From an uncultured Pseudomonadota bacterium (GTDB lineage: Bacteria > Myxococcota > UBA796): 8,493 bases of DNA. Positions 1-6,891 of this stretch are shown here, piece by piece. The first letter of the stretch is position 1. Each line of letters starts with the position of its first letter. The translations under genes were made by a program, and so were the position numbers. Below the pieces are notes generated by a model. That model saw only the letters and a program-made list of their open reading frames with translations. It had not been told where the DNA came from and made no database searches. The DNA lies in assembly GCA_913040875.1 (NCBI GenBank), contig CAJWHX010000128.1:1-8493 (forward strand), given 5' to 3'.

Positions 1-678
1 ACTCCAAATAGAGCGAGAACTATCGCTGAATCAAATGTTGGATTGGTATATGTTTCTCTGGATGGCTTTTCAGAGAGTACGGTGGATGTATCTCGCGGTA
101 AAAAAGGGTCTTTTCAGAAGGCACTCGAGGCTGTAGATCTGTTGCAATCCAATGGTGTTAGGGTTGCTATCGCCTCTGTTCTGCACGCACAGAATCAACA
201 TGAAGTTCCCCAACTGTTAGACTGGGTACAATCGCGAGGGATGACCATCATCTTTCAGCCCCTGTATCAGAACTTTGGTAATGTTGAGTACAATCCAGAT
301 TGGTGGAGAGAGTCCGATTATTTTCCAAACGACCCAGAAGCATCAGATAGCATCGCGCGATGTCTGGATTGGTTGACAGCTGAAAGTATGCGGTCTGATT
401 CCATTCTGAATTCACCCACTCAATTTCAAGCCATGAAATTGTATTTTACCTCACCAAGTACCGATGCTGGAGTGTCATGTAGAGCAGGGCACTCCGACAT
501 CTCTATTGACCCTCAAGGCAGAGTGCGATTGTGTTATTTTCTAGATCCTGTCGGTGACTTGAACTCTGATCGACCCTTGTCTGAAATCTGGAATCAGTAC
601 ACTACGATGCAAAGACGATGGCAGGTTTCACGCTGCTCTCGAAGTTGTTCGTTGTTGAATTGTAATTTCGAGGTATAG
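1..678 (+). CDS. Radical SAM/SPASM domain protein, C-terminal part (5' end outside window)
   Basis: The reading frame is open from base 1 to the TAG at 676-678 (225 codons), so the true start and the N-terminal CxxxCxxC cluster loop of radical SAM enzymes lie upstream. An internal TTG at 43 is unlikely to be the start, because the barrel strand VYVSLDG sits right at it. Seen: the radical SAM barrel strand SLDG, then an Arg-Gly...Gly-Ser-Phe helix start, and the GVRVAIASVLHAQN strand-helix. A C-terminal SPASM-like segment follows: Cys at 478-480, IDPQGRVRLCYF with Cys at 532-534, PVGDL, LSEIW, and a final CX3CX4C cluster just before the C-terminus. SPASM domains bind auxiliary 4Fe-4S clusters and often modify peptides or proteins, but the substrate cannot be told here. 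An Old Yellow Enzyme gene follows 55 nt downstream and may be co-transcribed. Family assignment is firm; function is unknown. Confidence 0.88.
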   Translation, partial: TPNRARTIAESNVGLVYVSLDGFSESTVDVSRGKKGSFQKALEAVDLLQSNGVRVAIASVLHAQNQHEVPQLLDWVQSRGMTIIFQPLYQNFGNVEYNPDWWRESDYFPNDPEASDSIARCLDWLTAESMRSDSILNSPTQFQAMKLYFTSPSTDAGVSCRAGHSDISIDPQGRVRLCYFLDPVGDLNSDRPLSEIWNQYTTMQRRWQVSRCSRSCSLLNCNFEV

Positions 679-721
679 CCTCAGGATAAGAAGTTGTGTT
701 GTCGTGATTGAGATTTGACCC

Positions 722-726
722 AGGAG
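722..726 (+). promoter_or_regulatory. Ribosome binding site for the OYE-family gene
   Basis: AGGAG lies 7 nt before the ATG at 734. It supports that start over the out-of-frame ATG at 730, which would run into a short nonsense frame. The start has two consecutive ATG codons (734 and 737); the first has the better spacing. Confidence 0.75.
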
Positions 727-733
727 AAGATGT

Positions 734-1792
734 ATGATGCATACCCCGATGAGTTTTCGATGTGGAAAGGTTTCGAAAAATAGATTCGTATTGGCACCGA
801 TGACCAATCAGCAATCTCACCCAGATGGAACGTTATCCACTGAGGAGGCTCACTGGTTGCAAATGCGGGCAAGCGGTGGGTTTGGCGTGATTATCACATG
901 TGCGGCGTTTGTATCTAGAGGAGGGATTGGATTCAATGGTCAAATGGGGGTGACTCCAGATCTGATCTCTGGTCCACATATAGAACTGAATGAACGAATG
1001 CATCAGGAACAATCGTTGAGTTTGGTGCAGCTCTATCATGGAGGGAACAGGATTGCTTTGAATAGAATCCAAGGGGAGGCAGTATCTCCAATGGGAGACG
1101 CTACTAGAGGCGTGAAGCAGGCTACAATTGAACAAATCTATGAGATTCGAGATCGGTTTGTGGAGGCAGCGGTCGTCGCTCAGCAGTGGGGGTATGACGG
1201 TGTTCAACTCCATGCAGCTCACGGGTATTTACTGTGTGACTTTTTAGCTTCAACCAATAAACGGTCCGATGACTATGGGGGCTCTTTGGAGAACCGTGCT
1301 CGTCTTTTACTGGACTTGGTTCGATTGATTCGAGAACGTTGTGGAGAAGGTTTTATCATCTCTGTTCGGTTGTCACCGGAACGGTTTGGAATTGACACCG
1401 ATGAAATATTGGAGGTGGCTTGGATGCTGAACAACACAGAAATGGTGGATTTATTGGATTGGTCTTTGTGGGATGTCGCAAAAATTATTGAGGGACGATC
1501 ATTGCTGGAAAGTGTATTGGCTCTGGATTATGGAGACACTCAAGTGTCTGTGGCTGGAAAAGTGATGGGGGCTCGTATGGTTGATGCGGTGTTGGCCGTG
1601 GGAGCGGATGCTGTGGCGATTGGTCGAGGAGCCATTCTGCACCACGATTTCCCTCAACTCTGTGCAGACCAAGACTTCCAATGCCGTACACTACCTGTGT
1701 CGGTCAATACTTTACTGATGGAAGGACTGTCGATGACATTCGTCGATTACATGCGTCGATGGGACAACTTTGTTCAACGATCGACCGAGTAG
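734..1792 (+). CDS. NADH:flavin oxidoreductase, Old Yellow Enzyme family
   Basis: A single-domain FMN TIM-barrel protein of 352 aa, close to the usual 350-370 aa of the family. Seen in order: the N-terminal FMN-binding strand RFVLAPMTN (17-25), the SGGFGVIIT strand (47-55), VQLYHGG (98-104), and the active-site block GYDGVQLHAAHGYLL (153-167). In that block His160 and His163 correspond to the His/Asn or His/His pair that binds the substrate carbonyl or nitro group, and Tyr165 to the proton-donating Tyr. DDYGGSLENR (179-188) and the phosphate-binding ADAVAIGRG (291-299) follow. Known members reduce activated C=C bonds, nitro groups or 2-enoates using NAD(P)H through FMN. The physiological substrate is not predictable here. 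There is no C-terminal 4Fe-4S/FAD extension, so it is not a 2,4-dienoyl-CoA reductase of the FadH type. It is cytoplasmic with no signal peptide. It lies 55 nt after the radical SAM gene and 139 nt before the UbiB gene. Confidence 0.95.
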   Translation: MMHTPMSFRCGKVSKNRFVLAPMTNQQSHPDGTLSTEEAHWLQMRASGGFGVIITCAAFVSRGGIGFNGQMGVTPDLISGPHIELNERMHQEQSLSLVQLYHGGNRIALNRIQGEAVSPMGDATRGVKQATIEQIYEIRDRFVEAAVVAQQWGYDGVQLHAAHGYLLCDFLASTNKRSDDYGGSLENRARLLLDLVRLIRERCGEGFIISVRLSPERFGIDTDEILEVAWMLNNTEMVDLLDWSLWDVAKIIEGRSLLESVLALDYGDTQVSVAGKVMGARMVDAVLAVGADAVAIGRGAILHHDFPQLCADQDFQCRTLPVSVNTLLMEGLSMTFVDYMRRWDNFVQRSTE

Positions 1793-1931
1793 TGGTCATT
1801 GTTTCGAATGGTATCCTGTGCGTTAGATGATCCATCTTGTCTGTAGACCTTCCTATCGTAAGGATGGGTATTTTAATTCGTCATTTGTGCAAGACATTGA
1901 ATGTACCCATAAAATCAGATATTGAGATCAC
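1793..1931 (+). other. Intergenic gap before the UbiB gene; possible promoter and weak hairpin
   Basis: This is the largest non-coding gap in the window and probably separates two transcripts. A bulged inverted repeat pairs CCATCTT (1832-1838) with AAGGATGG (1860-1867), and TATTTT follows a few bases later. The hairpin is weak, so it is only a poor terminator candidate. A loose sigma70-like pair, TTGTGC (1885-1890) and TAAAAT (1910-1915) with a 19-nt spacer, sits just upstream of the ATG at 1932. Neither element is convincing alone. Together they fit an end of transcription followed by a new start. Confidence 0.25.
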
Positions 1932-3584
1932 ATGAAGTTTGTTCGTCCATTTGTAAAAACGGTTGGATCCTTGTCTATTACTGTTCGAGATGCCAATCGA
2001 TTTCGAGAGGTGGCTCTCGTTCTTGCGAGGCATGGGATGGGTGCGTTGGTCGCCGGTGTGGATATCCCCGGTGTACAAGTGGATTCAGAATACAACAGTA
2101 CTCCTCAAAGACTGGTCGAAGCACTTCAAGAATTGGGACCCACCTTTATCAAATTTGGTCAAATATTATCCACGCGCTCTGATATCGTCCCTCATGATTA
2201 TCTGGTTGCGCTTCAGCAACTTCAAGATGACGTTCATCCACTCAAATTTGATACGTTGAAAAGTACATTGCAAGAAGATTTGCATGCCACGTGGGACAAC
2301 TTGGTTGACCACATCGATCCAGAGCCTTTGGCAACGGCCTCAATTGCTCAGGTACACAACGGCACACTGAAAGACGGTACTCGAGTGGTATTTAAAATCC
2401 GTCGCCCAAAGATAGACGCCATCATTGATTCAGACCTTCACATTTTGCGGTTTTTATTGGATCGATTTCTCCATGAGTTCCCAGAAATGGAGCTGTTTGA
2501 TCCTCGGGGGATGTTTCTAGAGTTTGAAAAGGCCCTATCTTCAGAACTCGATTTTGGATTGGAACTGAAAAACCTGCAGCGTTTTCACACAAGCTTTTAT
2601 CACAAAGAGGGAATACGTTTTCCGGAACCTGTAGAATCGCTGTCGAGTCCTCGGGTGCTCTGCATGGAGTTTTTAGATGGTGTGCCAATCCGCAAAGCAC
2701 GTGAGGCCGGTTTTGATATGGAGATGATTGGTGAGCGATATCTATCGCTGGCCTATACCATGCTATTTGACCACGGATTCTTTCACGGTGATCTGCATCC
2801 TGGAAATGTTCTAGTGCTTCCAGATCAATCGATTGGTGTGATCGATTGTGGAATGGTTGGACGACTCACCCGAGAAATGAAAGACCAACTCGCCACATTG
2901 ATTTATGCCCTTTATAGAGGAGATAACAAGCTGATCGCCAAAATCTTCTTTGAGATATCGATCAAAAAAGAGCGCATCGATTACATAGCCTTTGAACGAG
3001 ATGCCGTCCAAGTCGCTGAGAAACATTGGTCCGGCGGCTCTTTTACCGAGATGGATATTGGTGCTTTCCTGATGGACTTAACCACCAATGCACTTCGACA
3101 CAAAGTCTATGCCCCAACCGCATTCACAATGTTTTTCAAAGCTGTTCTAACAACGGAAGGACTCGCAAAGTCTCTACTTCCAGAAGTCGATCCGTTAAAA
3201 GTTGCTCAGCCCTATGTTGAAAAGTTGGTGAAAGCGCGTTGGCAACCACAGCACTGGACAGAATTAGGGACGCAAAATGCATTGGCATTTTCGAGTATAT
3301 TGAAACGTTTGCCCATCAGTATGAGTCAATTGTTGGATGATCTTGACTATCAACGGTTGCAAATTAAAGTCGAGCATATTGAACAACTCAAAGATCAAAA
3401 GGCGGCAATGCGTCGACAAGGATTGCAAGTCATAGGATTGCTGGCGGTCGGCTGGCTCATGGTTGGTTTGACAGGGTGGGTACAAAGTGGGCTGTCCCCA
3501 ATATTTTGGGTTGGTGTAGGTATATCAACGGTGATGCAACTGTTTATTCTGTGGGTGTTTTGGCGGTCCTATGCTGAGGATTGA
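1932..3584 (+). CDS. ubiB: UbiB/ABC1/ADCK-family atypical kinase
   Basis: A 550-aa protein, matching the roughly 546-aa length of Escherichia coli UbiB. Seen in order: the family-defining KxGQ motif KFGQ (74-77), the Ala-rich loop PLATASIAQVH (132-142) that replaces the Gly-rich loop of ordinary kinases, the lysine strand VVFKIRRP (152-159), and the ExD motif SELDF (204-208). The catalytic loop HGDLHPGN (285-292) and the metal-binding DCG (305-307, in place of DFG) follow. Two C-terminal transmembrane helices lie at about 499-519 and 523-543. Known UbiB/Coq8 proteins are membrane-associated ATPases needed for ubiquinone biosynthesis or lipid handling. Members in bacteria without ubiquinone also exist, so the symbol names the family rather than proven orthology. 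The ATG at 1932 has only a weak GAG upstream, but the N-terminus aligns with family expectations. The next gene starts 5 nt after its stop, which suggests co-translation with the sulfatase-like protein. Confidence 0.94.
   Translation: MKFVRPFVKTVGSLSITVRDANRFREVALVLARHGMGALVAGVDIPGVQVDSEYNSTPQRLVEALQELGPTFIKFGQILSTRSDIVPHDYLVALQQLQDDVHPLKFDTLKSTLQEDLHATWDNLVDHIDPEPLATASIAQVHNGTLKDGTRVVFKIRRPKIDAIIDSDLHILRFLLDRFLHEFPEMELFDPRGMFLEFEKALSSELDFGLELKNLQRFHTSFYHKEGIRFPEPVESLSSPRVLCMEFLDGVPIRKAREAGFDMEMIGERYLSLAYTMLFDHGFFHGDLHPGNVLVLPDQSIGVIDCGMVGRLTREMKDQLATLIYALYRGDNKLIAKIFFEISIKKERIDYIAFERDAVQVAEKHWSGGSFTEMDIGAFLMDLTTNALRHKVYAPTAFTMFFKAVLTTEGLAKSLLPEVDPLKVAQPYVEKLVKARWQPQHWTELGTQNALAFSSILKRLPISMSQLLDDLDYQRLQIKVEHIEQLKDQKAAMRRQGLQVIGLLAVGWLMVGLTGWVQSGLSPIFWVGVGISTVMQLFILWVFWRSYAED
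3576..3580 (+). promoter_or_regulatory. Ribosome binding site inside the 3' end of the UbiB gene
   Basis: GAGGA lies 9 nt before the ATG at 3590, within the last codons of the UbiB gene. It favours ATG 3590 over the in-frame TTG at 3581, which would leave no room for a binding site. The arrangement suggests translational coupling. Confidence 0.6.
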
Positions 3585-3589
3585 TTGAA

Positions 3590-5311
3590 ATGCAGAGTAT
3601 TCGTCAGCACCTTGCTATCCACGTTTGTTTTGGATTGTTGTTGGGGTCCGTTCAGTTTATCGAATTGGGGTTGAATCTACAGTTTGGATTGGGGGTTCAA
3701 GATTCATTGATACTTTGGGGAGTTGGGACTGTATTTGCAGTGGCATTGAATATGCTCCTGGCCTTGATCACCATTCCTCTCGTATGGGGAGCCATAGATG
3801 GGGAGCGTCCTACAAAACTTGGAAGGGGACTGTTGATCGTGGGGATGGTACATTTGGCTGTACTCCTCGTTCCGTTTGCCATGACTAAACTGGAGTATGG
3901 TCAGCAGGCGTTGGCCGGTATGTTGATTGTCGTGTGGGTTATGCTTGGGGTCTTGCTACATACAAACGGTCGGTTTTGGATTCGCCGATTGTCTGTCAAT
4001 CATGGCTCGCTGTCTAGGCTCTACATGTTTTCCGTGGGTCTTGCTGTATTGGCTGGGAGTGTAGGGTTTACACTGTTTCAATCTCGAGGGTATGGTAGTT
4101 CAAACGCAATTTTAAGTGACCCCGATGTTATTGTAGTCTCCATTGATGGACTGGGTGCAAATGCACTGTCTGCTTATCAACAAGACTCTCTAGCGAACAC
4201 CCCTAATTTAGATTCTGTGGCCAGTCAGTGTTTGGATTATACAGAGGCGATTTCAGTTTCGACCGAAGTCCTTCCGTCTCACGTTGCAATGTTTACGGGT
4301 CGATACCCAGGACAAATCAATATCGTCGATGATAGTGGGTTGTTAAAGTTTGCCTCCGAAACGTTGGCAGAACGATTTGCCCGAGAAGGGTATTCAACTG
4401 CTTTGTTCGCCAATTCCAGCGTGTTGAATATGGAAAGGGGATTCGCTCAGGGGGTTCAACTGATTGATACGGATGCACCCCTTGATATCTTTGGCTGGCA
4501 GATCCGAGGGGCAGAGAGTTATCGTTTGGGCGAGTGGTGGAGAATACTGGTAGGCACATCGATACAGCCTGAAGTCCCGATTCGAAATGCACGGTCCTTC
4601 TTTGAAAATTATGTGGACAGACCTGTTTTTGCGTGGATACAAAGTCAGATACCGGATCATTTGACCATCGAAGAATACCGTGAAACGGTAGAGTCACTGG
4701 ATCGAGAAGTCGGGGACTTTGTACGAATGTTAGACGGGCGACCCGTAGATAGAAAGAGACTGCTGATCATCACCGCGTCTTTTGGAAACCACTTTGACTA
4801 TGGAAAGTCTGATCGGCGAGGGATTTCGGAGTCTGTGATTCGAGTTCCAATGATCATCTGTCCGCTACAAGAAAGCATCCATCTACAACGACCATTAGAC
4901 GGACAGGTTCGCACGGTGGATATTCCAAACACGATCTATGCTCAAGTAGGGTTTTCACACAATAAAGAAATCCCTTCCGTCGATATTTCGGACCGAGATA
5001 AAGATCACGTTGTATATCAAACGGTGCTTATGGGACGGGACCCAGAGTCGGATGATGGATTTGAAATGGGGTATCGGTTTCAAGCGTCAAAGTCAGACAT
5101 CATGTACAAGTATACATGGATGACATCCTCAAAACAGCACGGAGTCTACAATCTAGACCGTGACCCTACCGAACTGGAGAATATAGTTGGAATCGCTGGA
5201 GATATGTCCAATGAACTTGCGACTGCCTTGACCACAGCCGCGTTGGCCATTCCCAACCTTAAGGTGTCGAAAGAGCAGACTGATCATACTGAGTTTCAGC
5301 CGATTCCATAA
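3590..5311 (+). CDS. Membrane-anchored sulfatase-fold (alkaline phosphatase superfamily) protein with altered active site
   Basis: A 573-aa protein from the ATG at 3590. About five hydrophobic helices (roughly 7-28, 40-66, 81-98, 106-124, 145-163) precede a domain predicted to lie outside the cytoplasm. The sulfatase fold shows in VIVVSIDGLGANALSAY (Asp186 at the first metal position), NTPNLDSVA, LPSHVAMFTGRYP, the Y...V..LD..VG helix near 363-376, SVIRVPMII, and the C-terminal VYNLDRDPTELENIV. Two deviations stand out. The residue aligned with the formylglycine Cys/Ser or nucleophilic Thr two places before PSH is Val227. The usual TSDHGE metal-binding block reads TASFGN (395-400), which lacks the Asp-His pair. 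A hydrolase with normal sulfatase chemistry is therefore doubtful; a pseudoenzyme or a divergent phosphotransferase-like family is possible. It is probably co-expressed with the UbiB gene. The 3' end overlaps the convergent HTTM gene by 53 nt. Confidence 0.85.
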   Translation: MQSIRQHLAIHVCFGLLLGSVQFIELGLNLQFGLGVQDSLILWGVGTVFAVALNMLLALITIPLVWGAIDGERPTKLGRGLLIVGMVHLAVLLVPFAMTKLEYGQQALAGMLIVVWVMLGVLLHTNGRFWIRRLSVNHGSLSRLYMFSVGLAVLAGSVGFTLFQSRGYGSSNAILSDPDVIVVSIDGLGANALSAYQQDSLANTPNLDSVASQCLDYTEAISVSTEVLPSHVAMFTGRYPGQINIVDDSGLLKFASETLAERFAREGYSTALFANSSVLNMERGFAQGVQLIDTDAPLDIFGWQIRGAESYRLGEWWRILVGTSIQPEVPIRNARSFFENYVDRPVFAWIQSQIPDHLTIEEYRETVESLDREVGDFVRMLDGRPVDRKRLLIITASFGNHFDYGKSDRRGISESVIRVPMIICPLQESIHLQRPLDGQVRTVDIPNTIYAQVGFSHNKEIPSVDISDRDKDHVVYQTVLMGRDPESDDGFEMGYRFQASKSDIMYKYTWMTSSKQHGVYNLDRDPTELENIVGIAGDMSNELATALTTAALAIPNLKVSKEQTDHTEFQPIP

Positions 5312-6230
5312 TCCGTATAGGGGCGTATAGAGTCCAATAGTAAGATAAAGCGGCATAACTGAATGGCCCAACATCCATTGTGAAGAGAATTCCCAAGTGC
5401 ATAGGAATTCCAATACAGGCAAAGATGGTGCGTGGTTTACATCGCATCACGAAACGCTGTCCCCAAGTGGGTGCATACCAGGGGGTATCGGTTCTGGATT
5501 CCCACAGCATCAAAATCCACATCATCGGTGCCCAAACTTCAAACATCCAAGTACCCAAGGTTCCCAACTGCGTCACCCAAAACCAAGGCGCCAAAAATTG
5601 ATGGTCTCGCCATGACCACGTTGGTTGTTGAAGAATGTACCAGATTGCATCCATTTCACCGAAGGGAACCCAATGGGCACTGACCTTTTGGAGCCCTGTG
5701 GAGGCGTACATGATGATCAGTTGAGTCAGCAACAATCTGCGAACGATAGAGTATACCTGTGTATTGCTTTGCCATCTTCCTGTACGAACTTTACAGGACA
5801 CCGAAAGTGTACAGTCATTCTGAACAAAGACCAGTAACCACAGAGCATTGGCGATGAGGTCATCATGACCACCGGTTGCCAATGGATTGTGCCACGAGAT
5901 GGTATTCATCACGATCATTCCAACCAGTGCACTCAGTCGACCTGCGAACCCAACAATCAATCCGATAGAGGCAACAATACCCATCCACAGCATGGTTTCC
6001 ACTGCCGATGGGGTCGCGCCGCCAAGTATGTCTAAGAGCCAAGGGACCTTTTTATAGTGCCTGATTCCCCCATGCACTTCATCTACCCAGATAGCCTGCC
6101 ATACACCGCTAAGATAAGGGCTTAAGCAAGTGTACAGGAGGGTTAGTCCTATCGATACTCGCACCATTGCTATCGAGAAACCAGATTCTTTTTCCGACCA
6201 AAATCGAACCCATCGTCTCCAAATGGTCAT
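5259..6230 (-). CDS. HTTM domain (vitamin-K-dependent gamma-carboxylase-like) membrane protein
   Basis: A 323-aa, strongly hydrophobic protein with about six to eight membrane segments (around 20-40, 76-97, 99-113, 126-138, 163-178, 212-243, 270-286). Typical HTTM features seen: an N-terminal amphipathic segment before a helix containing VRVSIGLTLLY, a short HNPLATGGHDDLIANALWLLVF stretch around 114-135 following SW, and YASTGLQKVSAHWVPFG (175-191). In the last of these the GLQK lysine (Lys182) sits where GGCX-related proteins carry the catalytic-base lysine. A late MHLGILFTMDVGPFSY segment (277-292) completes the pattern. Human GGCX carboxylates glutamate; bacterial HTTM proteins mostly have unknown functions. 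Its ATG overlaps the stop of the upstream 220-aa gene as ATGA, so the two are probably co-translated. The C-terminal tail is antisense to the end of the sulfatase-like gene. The HTTM call is by recollection of the family pattern and is fairly sure. Confidence 0.88.
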   Translation of the reverse strand: MTIWRRWVRFWSEKESGFSIAMVRVSIGLTLLYTCLSPYLSGVWQAIWVDEVHGGIRHYKKVPWLLDILGGATPSAVETMLWMGIVASIGLIVGFAGRLSALVGMIVMNTISWHNPLATGGHDDLIANALWLLVFVQNDCTLSVSCKVRTGRWQSNTQVYSIVRRLLLTQLIIMYASTGLQKVSAHWVPFGEMDAIWYILQQPTWSWRDHQFLAPWFWVTQLGTLGTWMFEVWAPMMWILMLWESRTDTPWYAPTWGQRFVMRCKPRTIFACIGIPMHLGILFTMDVGPFSYAALSYYWTLYAPIRIMESAETQYDQSALSTP

Positions 6231-6889
6231 GGTGTTTCACCGTTTGTTGTCGACAAAGGGTACGTGAGTGGAGTGTGATAAGAGCCCATGATATCCTGGT
6301 CGTTCAATATTTCAGTGTGACTCGGCAAAGGGTATCGCCACCATCGAAATCTAATTTGAGTTGCCGTAGGGAAGTCCTTAGATGCTTGAGTGCTCATGTA
6401 CACAGCAAACCGATTGTATTGTCTTTTGTATCGACTCCAAGAGTATCGAAATATCGCAGGGCGAAACCGTCCATTTTCAATCAGCATCTCCATCCATTGA
6501 TCTGGCTGATGGACTCTATAAACAGGTGTCCACTCATCGTCGATTTGCACATCGATTTCGAGTTTCGATGGAAACATGTGCGGAGCGACAAACAGTCTCC
6601 AGTTTTGATCTCCTCCAACGTATCGGTAATAGAGGCGGAACGGCTTGAGTGTGCTATTGCGAACCGTAGTCACGGACTGTGCGATGTCCCAAAGAGAATG
6701 TTCTAATTCTGTTGGAGAGGTATCTATGCCTATGGATTGAAGGTTTCGACTCCACTGACGAAATTCCGCCTGTACGGTGGGATGAGCCCAGTCTCTTTTA
6801 GACATCGCTCCCTCAGGTGCTGGAAGGGCCTTCAAGATGATGGCGATCAGATGAAGTACAATCAGTCCAGTGCGAAGATGAGGCCACAT
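6227..6889 (-). CDS. Membrane-anchored protein of unknown function, HTTM gene partner
   Basis: A 220-aa protein with one N-terminal hydrophobic segment (about 7-22), which is either a signal anchor or an uncleaved signal peptide. The remainder is soluble, rich in Trp, Arg and Tyr, and probably periplasmic or extracytoplasmic. No catalytic motif is recognised. The middle reads like a beta-rich domain: LYYRYVGGDQNWRLF (86-100), then alternating strands including LEIDVQIDDEWTPVYR (110-125). From memory, small proteins with a similar Q-N-W-R/M-F block often sit beside bacterial HTTM genes; this is recollection and not a search result. The start ATG at 6889 is 2 nt after the GH92 stop, and its own stop overlaps the HTTM start by 4 nt. 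This argues strongly for one operon and for a physical or functional partnership with the HTTM protein. Confidence 0.82.
   Translation of the reverse strand: MWPHLRTGLIVLHLIAIILKALPAPEGAMSKRDWAHPTVQAEFRQWSRNLQSIGIDTSPTELEHSLWDIAQSVTTVRNSTLKPFRLYYRYVGGDQNWRLFVAPHMFPSKLEIDVQIDDEWTPVYRVHQPDQWMEMLIENGRFRPAIFRYSWSRYKRQYNRFAVYMSTQASKDFPTATQIRFRWWRYPLPSHTEILNDQDIMGSYHTPLTYPLSTTNGETP
6231..6241 (-). promoter_or_regulatory. Small inverted repeat at the HTTM translation start
   Basis: GGTG-AAA-CACC forms a perfect 4-bp stem with a 3-nt loop, directly before the HTTM start codon on the minus strand. It lies inside the last codons of the 220-aa gene. It could occlude initiation until ribosomes arrive from upstream. 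It is short enough to be chance. Confidence 0.25.
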
Positions 6890-6891
6890 GT

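Noticed and set aside
833..1222. A 129-codon minus-strand open frame
   Set aside because: It lies entirely opposite the conserved core of the Old Yellow Enzyme gene and its translation is low-quality, Ser/His/Pro-rich shadow sequence.
1832..1875. Possible intrinsic terminator after the OYE-family gene
   Set aside because: The stem is bulged and short with a long loop, and the T-run is interrupted. I mention it only as a weak element of the gap.
4317..4697. A 126-codon minus-strand open frame
   Set aside because: It is antisense to the sulfatase-like domain, where the plus-strand protein has recognisable conserved motifs.
6167..6706. A 179-codon open frame on the plus strand opposite the HTTM and 220-aa genes
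   Set aside because: It runs antisense to two well supported, overlapping genes. Its translation shows no domain pattern, and it has no ribosome binding site or family resemblance.
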